Part shown: piece after piece, positions 10,125 to 21,229 of the stretch
How the letters are laid out: each line of letters opens with the position of its first letter
Numbering within the stretch: position 1 is the first letter of the stretch
Source: Chloranthus sessilifolius
Taxonomy: Eukaryota > Streptophyta > Magnoliopsida > Chloranthales > Chloranthaceae
Reading direction: 5' to 3'
Assembly (NCBI GenBank): GCA_021018995.1
Contig: CM037587.1
Span: forward strand, 3,412,866-3,476,865
DNA: 64,000 nucleotides
Translations under genes and position numbers: made by a program
The notes under the pieces: generated by a model
The model's input: only the letters and a program-made list of their open reading frames with translations
Told to the model about the DNA's origin: nothing
The model's database searches: none

Positions 10125-13100
10125 ATGAGTATCTCTGCTTGGAATTGTCAGGGGCTTGGGAACCCTGGACAATTTGTGCCCTTCGTCACCTGTTGACCAC
10201 AAAAGCTCCCTCTATCCTTTTCTTAAGCGAAACAATTTTATGCTCTCAAAGGATGGAAAGATTGAAATGACAACTAGGTTTTCAAGGTGGGCTGTTCATG
10301 GATTGTTGTGGCGGATCTGGGGGATTGGCTCTCTTATGGAAGGATGATTTTCTGGTTAATATTCAATCGTTATCGATGTCTCATATCGATGCTACGGTCA
10401 GTGATTCATTAGATGGTATCAAGTGGAGGCTTACCAAAATCTATGGTGAACCAGATGCTAATAAAAAACCAACGGACATGGGACTTGCTCTTCAATCTCC
10501 ACACTAGTACCCTCCTGTGGCCAGTGGTCGGGGATTTAAACGAAATTTTATTTCAGCATGAAAAAAGTGGTGTAAGACAACGAAGCTGGAATCAAATGGA
10601 TAACTTCAAAAGGTGTTTAGATGAATGTGAACTCTTCAACCTAGGCTTTGAAGGGCCAAAGTTCACTTGGAACAATGGCCTCGAAGGAGCGGAGTATGTG
10701 GAAGAACATCTGGACAGGGCTTTAAGCAATACTAGATGGTGTGAGATATTTCCCAATTACAAGGTTAGCAACCATGTCACTTCAAATCAGATCACTATGC
10801 TATTCTCCTCTCACTCTACAATGACTTGGCTATGCAAGTCCAAGGGGTCAAGCCATCCTGTTTTGAAGTTATGTGGTTATGGGAGAACGACATTGAACAT
10901 CTGATTGAAAATCAATGGAGCGACACAACACCAAATACTGAGTCAAGGCTTAACTATCTCACAAAAGCTGAAAAACTAATGCATTATCTACGGGCATGGA
11001 ATAGGAACACATTTGGGAATGTGGATCGCAGGATATCTAAAAAGATAAAGGACCTGCAATCCGTGTTAGCAAAGCCGGGATCACATGTTAAGGAGTTAAA
11101 GATGGATATCAATGAGTTGTTGGAACGTTAAGAAACCATGTGGCGACAGCGATCAAGAGAGGTATGGATGCAATCTGGTGACAGAAATACGGCTTTTTTC
11201 ACTCTAAAGCGTCAGCAAGAAGAAAGAAAAATCATTTCAAAGGTTTGTATGATGCTAATGGGATTTGGAGAACCAAGGGCGAGGAGGTACAGCAAATCGT
11301 TCACCAGCATTATAGCGATTTATTCTCATCAACGGCATCGGACGCTTACCCGGAGGTGTTATCAACGGTTCAACCAAAGGTGACCAACACTCACAATCGA
11401 GCCTTAACTCTTGAATATACTTTTACAAAGGTACTCAAAGCGCTGACCCAAATGCACCGCCTCAAGGCACCAGGTCCCAACAGTATGCCCGCTATTTTCT
11501 TTCAGAAATTTTGAAATATTATTCATGTTGATGCCCTCTCTACTGTTCTCGGTTTCTCAATGGTAGTGCTGACATATCAGCCATAAATCATACCCACATT
11601 GTTCTCATTCTGAAAATTAAAAATCCAAAATGTATGAAAGACTTTCGGCCTATTAGCCTATGTAATGTTATTGATAAAATAATTTCCAAGGTGTTGGCTA
11701 ATAGGCTAAAAGCTATACTCCCTTCCATAATCTCCCCTAACCAGAGTGCGTTCATAGCCGAAAGACTAATCACTGATAATGTTTTAGTGGCCTATGAGAT
11801 TGGCCATTTTCTCAAGATGAAGCGAGTGAGTGCCAACGGATATTACGCTTTGAAGCTGGACGTTAGTAAGGCATATGACCGGGTTGAATGGACCTTCTTG
11901 GAGAAATGTCTTCTAAAAATTGGCTTTAATCTGAATTTTCTAGCCTTGCTTATGAAATGTGTATCGTCAGTCTCTTTCTCATTTCTTATTAACGACACTG
12001 TCACTGGTAATTTAGCCCCCTCTCAGGGACTCAGGCAAGGAGACCCACTATCACCTTATCTTTTCATTTTATATGCAGAAATTTTTTCAGCTATGTGCAC
12101 TAATGCATTGTATGAAAGAAAGATCTTTGGGATTCAAATATGCATAAATGCTCCCAAAGTCGCCCATCTCCTTTTTGCAGATGACAACCTTCTCTACTTT
12201 AAAACTAATCAGAAGGAAGGAAGTGAAATTCTTTGATTACTCCATAAATATGAAGAAGCGTTCGGGCAATTGATAAGTTTAGAGAAATCTTCGATGACCT
12301 TCAGCTCTAATGTCACATCTCAGCGGCGACGAGAACTACAAGAGTTATTCTCCATAAAATATGCTAAATCGCACGAAAAGTATCTTGGACTACCTTCCTT
12401 CTTGGGTAGGTCTAAGAAACAAAGTTTTGGCTACATAAAGGAGCGAATTTTGGGGAAGTTGCAAAGTTGGACGGAAAAGCTTCTTTCTAAAGCGGGTAAG
12501 GAGACACTCATCAAAGCCGTAGCTCAAGCGATACCGACCTATGCTATGAGTTGTTTCCAGCTTCCTACCGGATTAATTAATGATATTAATGCCTACATTT
12601 CACGATTTTTGTGGGGACAATCTCAAAAATTTCAAGATATCCATTGGCTGGCTTGGAAAAAAAATTGTAAATCAAAACAAGAGGGAGGTTTGAGATTCAA
12701 AGGCATGGTGGCTTTTAATAAAACCATGCGATCTAAGCAATTCTGGTGGCTTATTACTAATCTTCTATCTTTGGCAGCCAAAATCCTCAAAGCGAAGTAC
12801 TATAAATCTTCGTCCTTCATGAAATAAAGTCTGGGGACCAATTCCTCTTACACATGGAGAACTATCTGGGGTACCAAAGAGGTCTTGAAGAAAGGCTTAC
12901 TAAAGCGGATTGGCAATGGGAGGAGTACCAAAATATGGGGAGATAAATGGATTCCACGCACCTCAACCTTTGAAGTTCTCACTCCTAAAGAAGGGCTACC
13001 TTTCACTTCTGTCAATGATCTTATTGTTAGCCAACCTCAACGATGGAATGTTGATGTAGTCATATCCCACTTCAGGCCGTAAGATGCTGCCGTCAACCTC

Positions 13101-14210
13101 CAAATACCTCTGCCAGAACAAGAATGCGAAGATAAACTAGCGTGAGCCTTCACACAAAATGGAAATTTCACAGTCAAAAGTGCATACTATGTTGCTCCAA
13201 GTATGAGGCTGCATAACTGAAGTTTTGCGGGTTCAAGCAGTTCTTAACCTAAAGCGCTATGGAAGAGGCTGTGAAAATGTAAGGTGTTGAATAAAGTTAA
13301 ACTTTTTGCCTGGCGTGCTAGCATGGACATTCTCCCAGTCCAATGCAATTTGGCCAAAAAGATAATTGTAGATGATGCTATCTGCAGGTTGTGTGGAATG
13401 CCCCAGAAACAACTATCCACGCTCTTAAATAATGCCCTTCTACGGCTCGGTTTTGGTATGGATCATCTTTGGGGCTCAGATGTGAAGATCATAATGCAAG
13501 TAGTTTCTATGATTGGCTCCCAATGGTTCTCTTGGAGATGGAAGAAGTCCTAGATAGATTTATTATGATAGCGTGGGCTATCTGGAACTATCGTAACAAG
13601 TTGGTGCTTGGTGAAAAGACTGGAGACCCAATCCATTAGATTCAATGGGCGGAGGCCCTTCTAAATAAGTTTATTGGTGCTAACACGAACGCAGTTATAC
13701 CTAACTCTCATAATCCTAATGTTGGGTTATGAACCAAACCGATCCCGAGTCACTACAAGGTTAATGTGGATGGAGCTTTCAAACAGACTTGGTCTCTAGC
13801 TGGTGTTGGAGCCGTTATTAGAGATTATGATGGTAGGGTACAAGCTTCGATGCACTCTGGCCATAAAAATATCATAAGCCCTCTTCACTCGGAATTGCTT
13901 GCCATTTGTTGCAGTGCTCACTTTGCCCACGATGCTGGATATCAAAACATCATTCTAGAAAGTGACTTTCTACAAGCTGTGAATGTAATCCGAACCCCTG
14001 AAGAAGATCGCTCAGCCCTTACAATGCTCATCAAAGAAACAAAGCTGATTCTGGTGAAATTTAATCTTATGTAGTGCACCCATATTTCTAGGGAGGCTAA
14101 CTTAGTGGCCCATTCTCTGGCTCAACTTGGTAAATGTAGTACTGATTTCCTTGTTTGGATGGAGGATGTTCCTCCTTTCATTATCGATTCTGTAAATCAT
14201 GATTTAAATT
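10125..14210 (+). pseudogene. LINE ORF2 (endonuclease, reverse transcriptase, RNase H), broken
   Basis: Begins MSISAWNCQGLGNP, the classic start of the plant LINE apurinic-like endonuclease. GDLNEI near 10540 is the catalytic Asp-Asn motif, while the later SDH motif has decayed to SNQ. The reverse transcriptase covers about 11630-12235 with FRPISLCN, LRQGDPLSPYLF and FADDNLLYF (the catalytic Asp pair is kept, Ser replaced by Asn). A connection/thumb region follows to about 12830. A C-terminal RNase H begins at VDGAF near 13763. Several stops and frame changes break the frame, for example at 11130 and 12235. Confidence 0.8.
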
Positions 14211-14666
14211 AATTGAATCTTTTTCCCTTTCAAATATATATATAGCAGCATGTGTTTCCTTGGTCACGTCGCACAGGATAGGCGCCTTGAGATGACGGTG
14301 AAGTGTAATCTTAACGGAGTAAGCGTCACACAGTGACGGTCTAACATGCCGGCCAACGACCCCCGACGCCAGGAATCAATCGGTACCGTTCTGGTGGCCG
14401 TCCGGTGAGCCGAGAAGGCATACCGGCGACGGTAAGGTAAGGAAAACTCACCGTCATCTTCTCCTACCATTTTTTATTATTATTAATATTATATGTGCTA
14501 CATGATGACCAGCCAGTGGGTATTCGATAGATCATCAACATACAGCAGGAAATCACCATGAAACCACCCACCAGAGCCGCCGGCAAACTCACGGCATCGG
14601 CAAAACAACAGGCTTTTTTTTTTTTTGATTGAAAATAAATTAGCCTTAACCCGCTCTAGTACCAAT

Positions 14667-15095
14667 TGTAGAATAAATATTAAATTAAAGGCAATTAATT
14701 TCAATCATAAATAATTTAATCGTCAGGTTAAAACATACATTGCCGATGCGCCTTAGAATTTCGATGAGCCGCGTGTTTAGAACTTAAGGGCAATGCTACC
14801 TCGCTTCTATCTCCCTCTATATGAAGGGCACGATTACATTGAGTGGAGATGAAGAGGGGACGTTGCCCTCTTTTATAGCATGCCCTTGAATCCTAACCCA
14901 TCAAGGACTCAAGAGAGAGGTGTATCACTAGAAAATAGGGATTGACTTACCACAAATCAATCATGCCGAAATCAACTCTTAAAGTTGCGTCGAGTAATTT
15001 CATTACCAACGTAAATCTCGAAGCCTTTAGTCAATCAAGGTTTAAGTAATCAAGGAAAGAGTAAAAGTTAGTGTGTAAGTCACAAATACCCAACA
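14667..15095 (-). mobile_element. Copia 5' LTR
   Basis: 429 bp. On the minus strand it begins TGTTGGGTATTTGTGACT, has a TATA box GCTATAAAAGAGGG about 215 bp in, and ends TTCTACA. It is followed after two bases by TGGTACTAGAGC, a primer-binding site resembling the initiator-methionine tRNA complement. It matches the 3' LTR remnant at 4985-5252. Confidence 0.65.
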
Positions 15096-15529
15096 ATAAT
15101 TTGATAGAATCTCATTTCTGATTTGATTAATAACACCTCCAAATCCTATCAAAAGCTGGTTTGTAGGTGCCTTGGGATATGAATCCGTCAGCTTTTGGCA
15201 GAATGACTTTCAAAAATTTTTATGACTTCAAAAATTTATAAAAGTCAAATTTTGGTGGGAGAATTTCAAGAAAAATAATAATAATATTGTGTTGTGTGCC
15301 ACAGTGACAACCATAGTTACTTAGTTCCCCGATTCGCTGGATTCGTAATTAGCAATTCGCTATTTTCAAACAAATTCGTGAGTTTTATTATTATTTATTA
15401 ATTACATAAGATTTAAGGTTCAAATTATTTTTTCCGCTTTCAAAACTTTATTATAAGTAAAATATATAGTATTAATTGGACAATTCCCTCGTTATGCCTA
15501 ATTCAATTCGCAATTGGTTAGGTGGTTAG

Positions 15530-16400
15530 GGGAATAAGCTCATAAATTAAGTTAAGCATACTTAAATTAGTTTAAACATATTTATTTAAGCTCACTGAGA
15601 TTAAGTAGGTTGAGTATACATGTTTAATTCACTAAAGCATGCTTAATTAGGCTAAGCTAAGCAAAATTATTCAGGCTAAACATACTTAATTAGTTTAAGC
15701 ATACTTAATTAGACTAAGCAATATTATTCAGGCTAAACAAGATTATTTAGTTTAAGCAGGGTTAATTAATTGGACTTAAGCAACATTAACTACGTTAACG
15801 AGGGTTAATCAGGATTAAATAGAGATAATTAGGTTAAGGGAGTCATTATTTGCACTCGGAAATGAGGCCCTTGCATCGAAGTTAAAGAAAGACTTTGAAT
15901 CTTAGGGATATGTGAAAATGCAAAATACAATATTTATCATATGATCTATTGTTGTCAACCGTTGAATCAAATAATAGCCTTTGACTATATTTAATCACGT
16001 GATGAAGATTATATTTTGTGCTAATCTTTTACAGTTAATATCTTTAAATGACAGGCTCCAAATCAAACGGTTTAGATGGTGTTTTCATATAGCAGAGGTC
16101 GCCAAACTTATAAGTGCTTGTTTTAAACTCGGTGCAATGGCCAAGTTTCCGAGTGCAAGTAGTGGCTCCCTTAGGTTAAGAAGAATTAATTAGGGTTAAT
16201 TAGGATTACTTAGGTTAAGCAAGGTTTATCTAGGATGAACTAGGAGAACTAGGTTTAGCAAGGTTAATCAAGTTTAAATAAGATTAATTAGGTTAAACAT
16301 AATTATTAGGTTAAGCATGAGTAATTACACTAAACAAGACTAATTTAGCCAAAGCAAGATTATTTTATCGTAATCCTTCTTAACTATCTTAATTATATTT
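15530..16400. repeat. Degenerate TTAATTAGGTTAAGCA-type minisatellite
   Basis: Dozens of loosely repeated words such as TTAATTAG, AGGTTAAGCA and GGTTAATTAGG fill 15530-15837 and 16171-16400. A MITE at 15838-16170 splits the array. It resembles a telomere-like repeat in base content but is not the plant TTTAGGG repeat. Confidence 0.6.
15838..16170. mobile_element. MITE family III, Mutator-like, with 9-bp target duplication
   Basis: 333 bp with matching ends: GGGAGTCATTATTTGCACTC on the left and GGGAGCCACTACTTGCACTC read inward from the right. It is flanked by TTAGGTTAA on both sides (15829-15837 and 16171-16179). Because the host array is itself rich in that word, the duplication is supportive rather than decisive. 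No coding capacity. Confidence 0.65.
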
Positions 16401-16439
16401 AATTAGACTAAATAAGACTACGTGATATAAAACTCATCT

Positions 16440-16900
16440 CATTGAGGATGGACCGGACCGCCTCGGTTCGATCGGTTTTTGGATTCAAAACCTCAATTTT
16501 TTTATTTGTAAATTTTTTTTTTAAAAGGAAAATTTATAATTAATCACCTATTTTTGTGATTTCCTTGTTACAAATAATACCTATTATTTGTAAAATTTTC
16601 TTTTTACAAATAACAACTATTATTTGTAAAAATGGGAGAATAATAGCTATTACTTAGGTAAACCTTATTATTTTTTTTTTAAAAAGAAAACCTATTTTTG
16701 TATGCACCTAAGTAATAGCCTATTGTCGGTTTCTTATCGGTTCGGTTTCAAGTTTTTTCCGTCAAAATCGAAACCGAACCGATAACCTGATAAGCCACTT
16801 TTCCAAAATCGAAACCGAACCGATATGCCCTAAAACCGAAATCGAACCGAAATTTCTTTCGGTCGGGTCGGCTCGGTCGATTTTCTACACAACCCTACTG
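16440..16900. repeat. GGTTCGGTTTCGG-type self-complementary repeat
   Basis: Many copies of CGAAACCGAACCGAT and its complement flank a stretch of TATTATTTGTAAA repeats. It is a non-coding dispersed repeat related in style to the TTTCGG and TATCGG blocks elsewhere in the window. Confidence 0.45.
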
Positions 16901-17567
16901 CTTTCTGGTAGATGCCACTATGCAAATATGAGCAATAATAAACAATAATTTTTTTTGCCAAATATTTAAGGTATTACACTTACATGAAGTCCTCTGCTTT
17001 GCTCTCCGTAGCACTAATATTTTAGGATTAACCCTAATTCCTTTTTTGGAGATAATTCTTCACATCCTTCTGTAATAGTAAAAAATATGCTTATTTAGTA
17101 TATATAAAAAAAATCCAAATCCTTTTAGGGATCATGAAACTAAAACTTTGTACTCAAAACATTTGAGTATTAGTCAAAGTACATAAGGTAAAAGAATTAA
17201 TCCAAAACCAAAGCTAAGTTACCAAAGTACATCTTATGGAAAAAAAGGATAAATCTCATTAAAATATTCTGTTCTAGTTCTTTTATATGGCCTAATGAAT
17301 AAGGATTAATGGTGATGTCAACAAATTCAAATCAATCAAAAGCTGACTTCTACATATGTCAGGTTCCTATTGGCTATAAGAAAGGAGAGCCAATTACAAT
17401 AGATAAATATAACCTTAAAAAAATTTAATGAAATAAACATGTGTCTACCTTAATTAAAAAGTCTATATAAAATAATGAAATAGAACCACAAAAGTTCAAG
17501 TGCCAACTTAGCAATGATTCTCAAATCATAAAAAGAATTATAAATTTTTCTTTCAGAATTTAATACT
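16901..17567. other. AT-rich intergenic stretch, no gene seen
   Basis: No supported reading frame, RNA gene or repeat boundary was found. Confidence 0.5.
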
Positions 17568-18033
17568 AGGGCTCTCAATGGACCAAGTTAGGGCTGATTA
17601 GGGTGAAACCCGACCCAGGTAGGATTGGAGTAAAATTCAGCACGACCCTAATCCGAGCCTAGATGTACTCAGCCTAAACCTGGCCTTAAGCAGTCCTGAG
17701 TGGGTTGTAGGTCTTTTTATAATTAGAAACTTTAATAATGGAAGGCTTCGTAAGTCCTAATCATAGCATCAGCTATAAGGTATCAGCCGATCGATCTTAA
17801 AATGAGGCCGATCAGCCTTAGCCTTGAAACAAGCATGGCTGATTGGCCACATTCGAAGATAATTCTCTTTAATTATATATATATATAGTCCAAGCTTGGC
17901 CTGAGTTAACACTAGTCGGATAATAGTGAGCCCGGTCAGGATTTCAAGCCGAACCTATACACCAAAAAACACCCGCATTTTTTGGGTCAGATCTGGGCCG
18001 AAATCCTAGCCAACCCGGTCCATTGAGAGCCCT
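17568..18033. mobile_element. hAT-like MITE
   Basis: About 466 bp with near-perfect terminal inverted repeats TAGGGCTCTCAATGGACC at both ends. The adjacent 8 bp are TTTAATAC and TTTCATAT, a decayed possible 8-bp target duplication as expected for hAT elements. The TAGGGNTNNNAATGG-type end is common among plant hAT MITEs. Confidence 0.65.
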
Positions 18034-18357
18034 ATTTCATATTAGGATGTGTTGGAAATTTGAGCACACCTTCTCAATCTATAAAAAAATTAGAAGAGGC
18101 ACACATGATGAAACTTAATAAAAAATTTGTGAAACTTTTCATCATTTATTATACATACTTCTAGAAAATATTGACAAATAAACTAGTGGGCCCTATAAAA
18201 TATATATTGGCTAATGATGGGAAAAGCATAAAAGACAAGAAATCAGATGGAGCAAAATAGAAATTTGAAAGCCGCCCTTCCAGAAGCCCCCCATCCCCTT
18301 AGCTCCAATCTCTCCCTGAGTCAACAAATCTCAACTGCACCCTTTTATCATCAATAA

Positions 18358-18358
<1 letters not shown>

Positions 18359-18396
<38 letters not shown>
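18359..18396. repeat. (TA)n microsatellite
   Basis: About 19 TA units roughly 105 bp upstream of the second DVL/RTFL start codon, in its promoter region. Confidence 0.95.
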
Positions 18397-18399
<3 letters not shown>

Positions 18400-18483
18400 A
18401 TTCTCTTCTTCTATTAACCACTTCCTCATACAACTACCTTTCTCTCTCTAGACACCCATTTCATATCTTGAGAGCTAAACTTG

Positions 18484-18502
18484 GAGAGAGAGAGAGAGAG
18501 AG
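18484..18502 (+). promoter_or_regulatory. GA-repeat leader of the second DVL/RTFL gene
   Basis: GAGAGAGAGAGAGAGAGAG directly abuts the ATG at 18503, and a TTTCTCTCTCT tract lies about 60 bp upstream. GA/CT tracts are common in plant leaders and can bind BBR/BPC factors. That role here is inference. Confidence 0.4.
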
Positions 18503-18712
18503 ATGGTGAACCATGGTAGTTGGCAACGTAGCAGTTATTCTTCGATCAGAAGAAGCACCAACAGCACCACCAACGGTGCCGACGGCTCCGATAGAGATCG
18601 ATTTGGTAAGCGGTGTTTGGAGATCGCAAGGCGACAGAGAGCCCGCTTTTACCTCTTTCGATGGTGCATCTCCATCCTGCTCTGCTGGCATGCTCATGCC
18701 GTTCGAGATTGA
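18503..18712 (+). CDS. DVL/ROTUNDIFOLIA-like small peptide
   Basis: Intronless 69-residue frame with a Ser/Thr/Asn-rich N-terminal half (residues 1-32) and a canonical RTF domain at the C-terminus: RFGKRCLEIARRQRARFYLF followed by RWCISILLCWHAHAVRD. Family peptides (DVL1, ROT4) are plant-specific, associate with the plasma membrane through this domain and alter cell proliferation and leaf or fruit shape when over-expressed. The last 14 residues match the copy at 4752 almost exactly, so the two are an old duplication. This copy keeps the conserved basic residues and is the better candidate for an active gene. It is preceded by a GA repeat and a TA microsatellite. An overlapping frame starting ten bases later is a shadow. 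Confidence 0.85.
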   Translation: MVNHGSWQRSSYSSIRRSTNSTTNGADGSDRDRFGKRCLEIARRQRARFYLFRWCISILLCWHAHAVRD

Positions 18713-18849
18713 TCACACTCCTCAGTCTTCAATTTTTTGTTTTTATGTTTTCTCTTTCTCTTACATCATTGTATATAGATTTATGAGCAACTTATTTTTC
18801 CAACTGGGCTTCCAATTCTCTCTTCATTTCTATTGTTGTCTGTAATTGG

Positions 18850-19130
18850 TGATCAGTTTTGGCCAAGGTATCAAACTTGGTATCGGCCCATCTTTATCTT
18901 GGACCGGCATGTATCGGGAAGCGGTATGGTCTACGTTGTATCGATGGACTTTTGGGATAAAAAATAAAATTTGTATCAATTAGTGACGGCCGATCTGCCT
19001 CATATCGGCTTGATAACAATATTGATACCAATAACACCCCGATACCTACATCGGGTGGTATCCATATCAATTCTCAGCAAAACCAATACGTATTGGTATC
19101 AGCCGAGTTTTGATACCATGATTTTGGCCC
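18850..19130. repeat. TATCGG-type self-complementary repeat
   Basis: Repeated GATACCGATAC, TATCGGCC and GTATCAGCCGA words, ending GAGTTTTGATACCATGATTT. The same kind of block recurs at 25628-26042, 29410-32050 and 34020-34165. Confidence 0.5.
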
Positions 19131-19164
19131 ATAGGGTCATCACTCACGAACATAGTGAAACAGA

Positions 19165-19365
19165 GGGTATCAAGGATCAAAAAATGGGATTTCATTTCAG
19201 TTTCGGTGGGGACCGAAACTGAAATTTTGAACTGAAATTTCAGTCGGCCGAAATCTTCCCCACAGTACATTAAATACCGAAATTTTGAGTTTTCGTGTCG
19301 GTTTCGGTGGGCACCGAAATCGAAACATTTCGGCCGAAATCAAAAATTTTGACCCATGGAGGGTA
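19165..19365. repeat. TTTCGG-type self-complementary repeat
   Basis: Runs from CAAGGATCAAAAA to TTTTGACCCATGG with GGTTTCGGTGGGNACCGAAA palindromic words inside. The ends match the block at 62475-62750 (CAAGGATCAAAAT to TTTTGATCCATG). Confidence 0.55.
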
Positions 19366-19394
19366 TACCTTCTGAGATCAAACATTTTTCTAAA

Positions 19395-19660
19395 AGAGTC
19401 ATTACTGGGGCACACAAAGTTGGCCCTTCACACAATTTGAAAGAAAGACTTGGTATTTTGGGAATGGGACGCTTTTTTCGCACCCACTTAAAATAAGTGG
19501 GAGTGAACAGACGTTCCCAAATAAGTGAGCGCGAATAAGGGAACCTCTATCATGTGAGAACACAATCTAAGCCATATGATTTGCAAGCCGTGATATAAAA
19601 ATCTTTGCTGCAAAAGATTGACACAAAACACGATATCTATCATATGATTCAATATTATCT
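19395..19660. mobile_element. MITE family III fragment with a tiny fold-back inserted
   Basis: The AGTTGGCCCTTCACACAATTTGAAAGAAAGACTT stretch at 19418-19452 matches the arm of the family III copy at 56950-57272 in blocks. At 19467-19519 a 53-bp palindrome opens GGGACGC and closes ACGTTCCC, with CACCCACTTAAAATAAGTGG at its centre. Confidence 0.45.
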
Positions 19661-19914
19661 AAGGGCATCATTTGATCTTGGAATTCGATTATAGAAAATC
19701 TAATCTAATTTGAAGGCCATTTTAGACAGAAAATTTAACTAAATCAGGTTAATGGTGGTGCCCCTTAAGTAACTATATCAAAAGCACCCTACATTAGAGC
19801 AATTAGAGTAGAAATTGTGGTAGGTTGGAGTCAAATTTCTGTGGTGGTTTTGATTAATGCCTCAACAACTTCCTATAATTTCAATTTAGAAGCCTCATCA
19901 AAATTTAGGCTGCG

Positions 19915-20105
19915 TTTGGGGCTGCTCTTTCCGATGCAAGACCAGCTCTTTTGATTTTTGGCCCCGGCAAGGAGCCACAACTCTATTCGGCCAATGCAAC
20001 TTTCTGCCCTTCCGCTCTGGCAGGGAATTATTTTAAGTGATCAAACAGCTCTCCGCTATTGCAGATAAAACCTGCTCCGGCGGAGAGCAGGCAAAAGGCT
20101 GCTTC
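19915..20105. mobile_element. PIF/Harbinger-like MITE fragment
   Basis: Begins TTAGGCTGCGTTTGGGGCTG, the GGCTGCGTTTGG end typical of Tourist-like elements after a TTA trinucleotide. No matching right end was found, so it is truncated. Confidence 0.35.
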
Positions 20106-20204
20106 TGCTCACAGAAATTTATCCTACTGACTGGTATAAAGTAGCAAGTTTTAGCTCCCTATTTTTATCGTGTATGACAAATATATTATCTATTTTTAAA
20201 GTTT

Positions 20205-20527
20205 AAAAAGAGCTGCTACATGCACACTACTTTTCTCTTCTGCCACACCATTTCTAGTCATACACCAACTTATGATATCTGCACACCAATTAATGAAAAA
20301 AAAATCTCTAATGATGCTAATAAAGATCCAAAACATGTATCACTAGTCAAAAAGCGTATGCATAGCAACTTTTGGGTCCGCAAAACTTTTCCTAATTTTG
20401 TTTTCTTTTGGTTAAATAAAATATTTTTTTTCTAGGCACACACCTACTTTCACTATCCACACATCACTATGTTTCTCTTCAGGTGTGCGGGAACAAAACA
20501 AGCGGTGTCTACATAGCAGCCCTCTTG
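20205..20527. mobile_element. MITE family V
   Basis: Termini AGAGCTGCTACATGCACACTAC on the left (first 20 bp matched in pattern) and, inward from the right, GAGGGCTGCTATGTAGACACC. Internally it shares ACACCAACTTNTGATATC-like and CACCAATTAATGA words with the copy at 51240-51583. Confidence 0.55.
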
Positions 20528-20697
20528 AAAAACCTAGGTTAGTGGCACAGGTTTGACCATTGTTGGTTGACTCACTTATATGGTGGGATATGAGTCATTC
20601 CCTAGTATTTGTTTCTTGTTTTGTTGGGACCGATTTCATTATTCGAGCATCTAGAAGAAAGATTAAATATTCCTGTGTCACATAGGATTTTAGTAAG

Positions 20698-20915
20698 GGA
20701 TACCGGTATTTGCAACTGAAGATTTAGCCTCCGCAGCCCGGAGTTTCTGCTGTGAAATTCGTTGACTGCCTTGACTTAGCCGATGAAATCGTTTTTTGTC
20801 CCAATCTTCGACACAATAGATCTGGAGATCATGGCCCACCTATTAGATGGTCAAATGTTGATTATGCATGGCACACATCCCCAAAAGTGATCGTGATCAT
20901 GGGCGCACCATGAGA
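20698..20915. mobile_element. Fold-back MITE, family I, left half
   Basis: Only the left arm is present: GGGATACCGGTATTTGCAAC terminus, CGTTGACTGCCTTGACTTAG, ACACAATAGATCTGGAGATC and CATGGCACACATCCCC. The right arm is missing. Confidence 0.55.
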
Positions 20916-20943
20916 AGGGCCCAGAGTAAGGTGATCACTACAC

Positions 20944-20946
<3 letters not shown>

Positions 20947-21002
<56 letters not shown>
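20947..21002. repeat. (AT)n microsatellite
   Basis: About 28 AT units, about 230 bp beyond the stop codon of the acyl-activating enzyme gene. Confidence 0.95.
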
Positions 21003-21007
<5 letters not shown>

Positions 21008-21229
21008 GGACATGGATACAACTTACCTAGAAAACAATAATTCAAACATCAAATGAACAGCTAATCCTAAGTCTTAACAATAATTATCTGACATGAGTTA
21101 GATTTCTCAAGCAGTAAATTGAATTACAGATTTTCCACATATTCTTATCTTCTTCATCATTTATCATAATTGCTAAATTACAGCCTTTGATTATAGTCTA
21201 GTAAATCTGAAGATTAACTATAGTCTACT

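Larger units (their letters stand above)
8888..14234 (+). mobile_element. Plant L1-clade LINE, nearly full length, inactive
   Basis: A non-LTR retrotransposon of about 5.35 kb. It has a 5' leader (8888-9189), an ORF1 region with a DUF4283-type domain, and an ORF2 with endonuclease, reverse transcriptase and C-terminal RNase H regions. Flanking 12-bp ATATATATATAG copies (8876-8887 and 14234-14245) fit a target-site duplication, but the word is low complexity, so this is only suggestive. No clear poly(A) tail follows; the 3' end is TTTTTCCCTTTCAAA. Both reading frames are broken in several places. The LINE sits in the opposite orientation to the copia remnant that surrounds it. Confidence 0.85.
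4985..15095 (-). mobile_element. Decayed Ty1/copia element split by a LINE
   Basis: Reading on the minus strand: a 5' LTR at 14667-15095, a methionine-tRNA-type primer site next to it, a long leader, gag with a CCHC zinc knuckle at about 6640-7465, a piece of pre-integrase domain near 6060-6310, and a truncated 3' LTR at 4985-5252. A LINE of 5.3 kb sits inside the leader region (8888-14234). Protease, reverse transcriptase and RNase H are not recognisable, so the element is a deleted, broken fossil with many breaks. That both LTRs belong to a single element is inferred from orientation, LTR similarity and order of parts. Confidence 0.6.

Noticed and set aside
15530-16400. Telomeric repeat
   Set aside because: The unit is TTAGGTTAA-like and irregular, not the plant TTTAGGG array.
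18461-18697. 78-codon minus-strand frame across the second DVL gene
   Set aside because: It is the reverse-strand shadow of the DVL coding region and GA repeat.
20868-21056. 62-codon frame with repeated Ile-Tyr
   Set aside because: It is the translation of an AT microsatellite.
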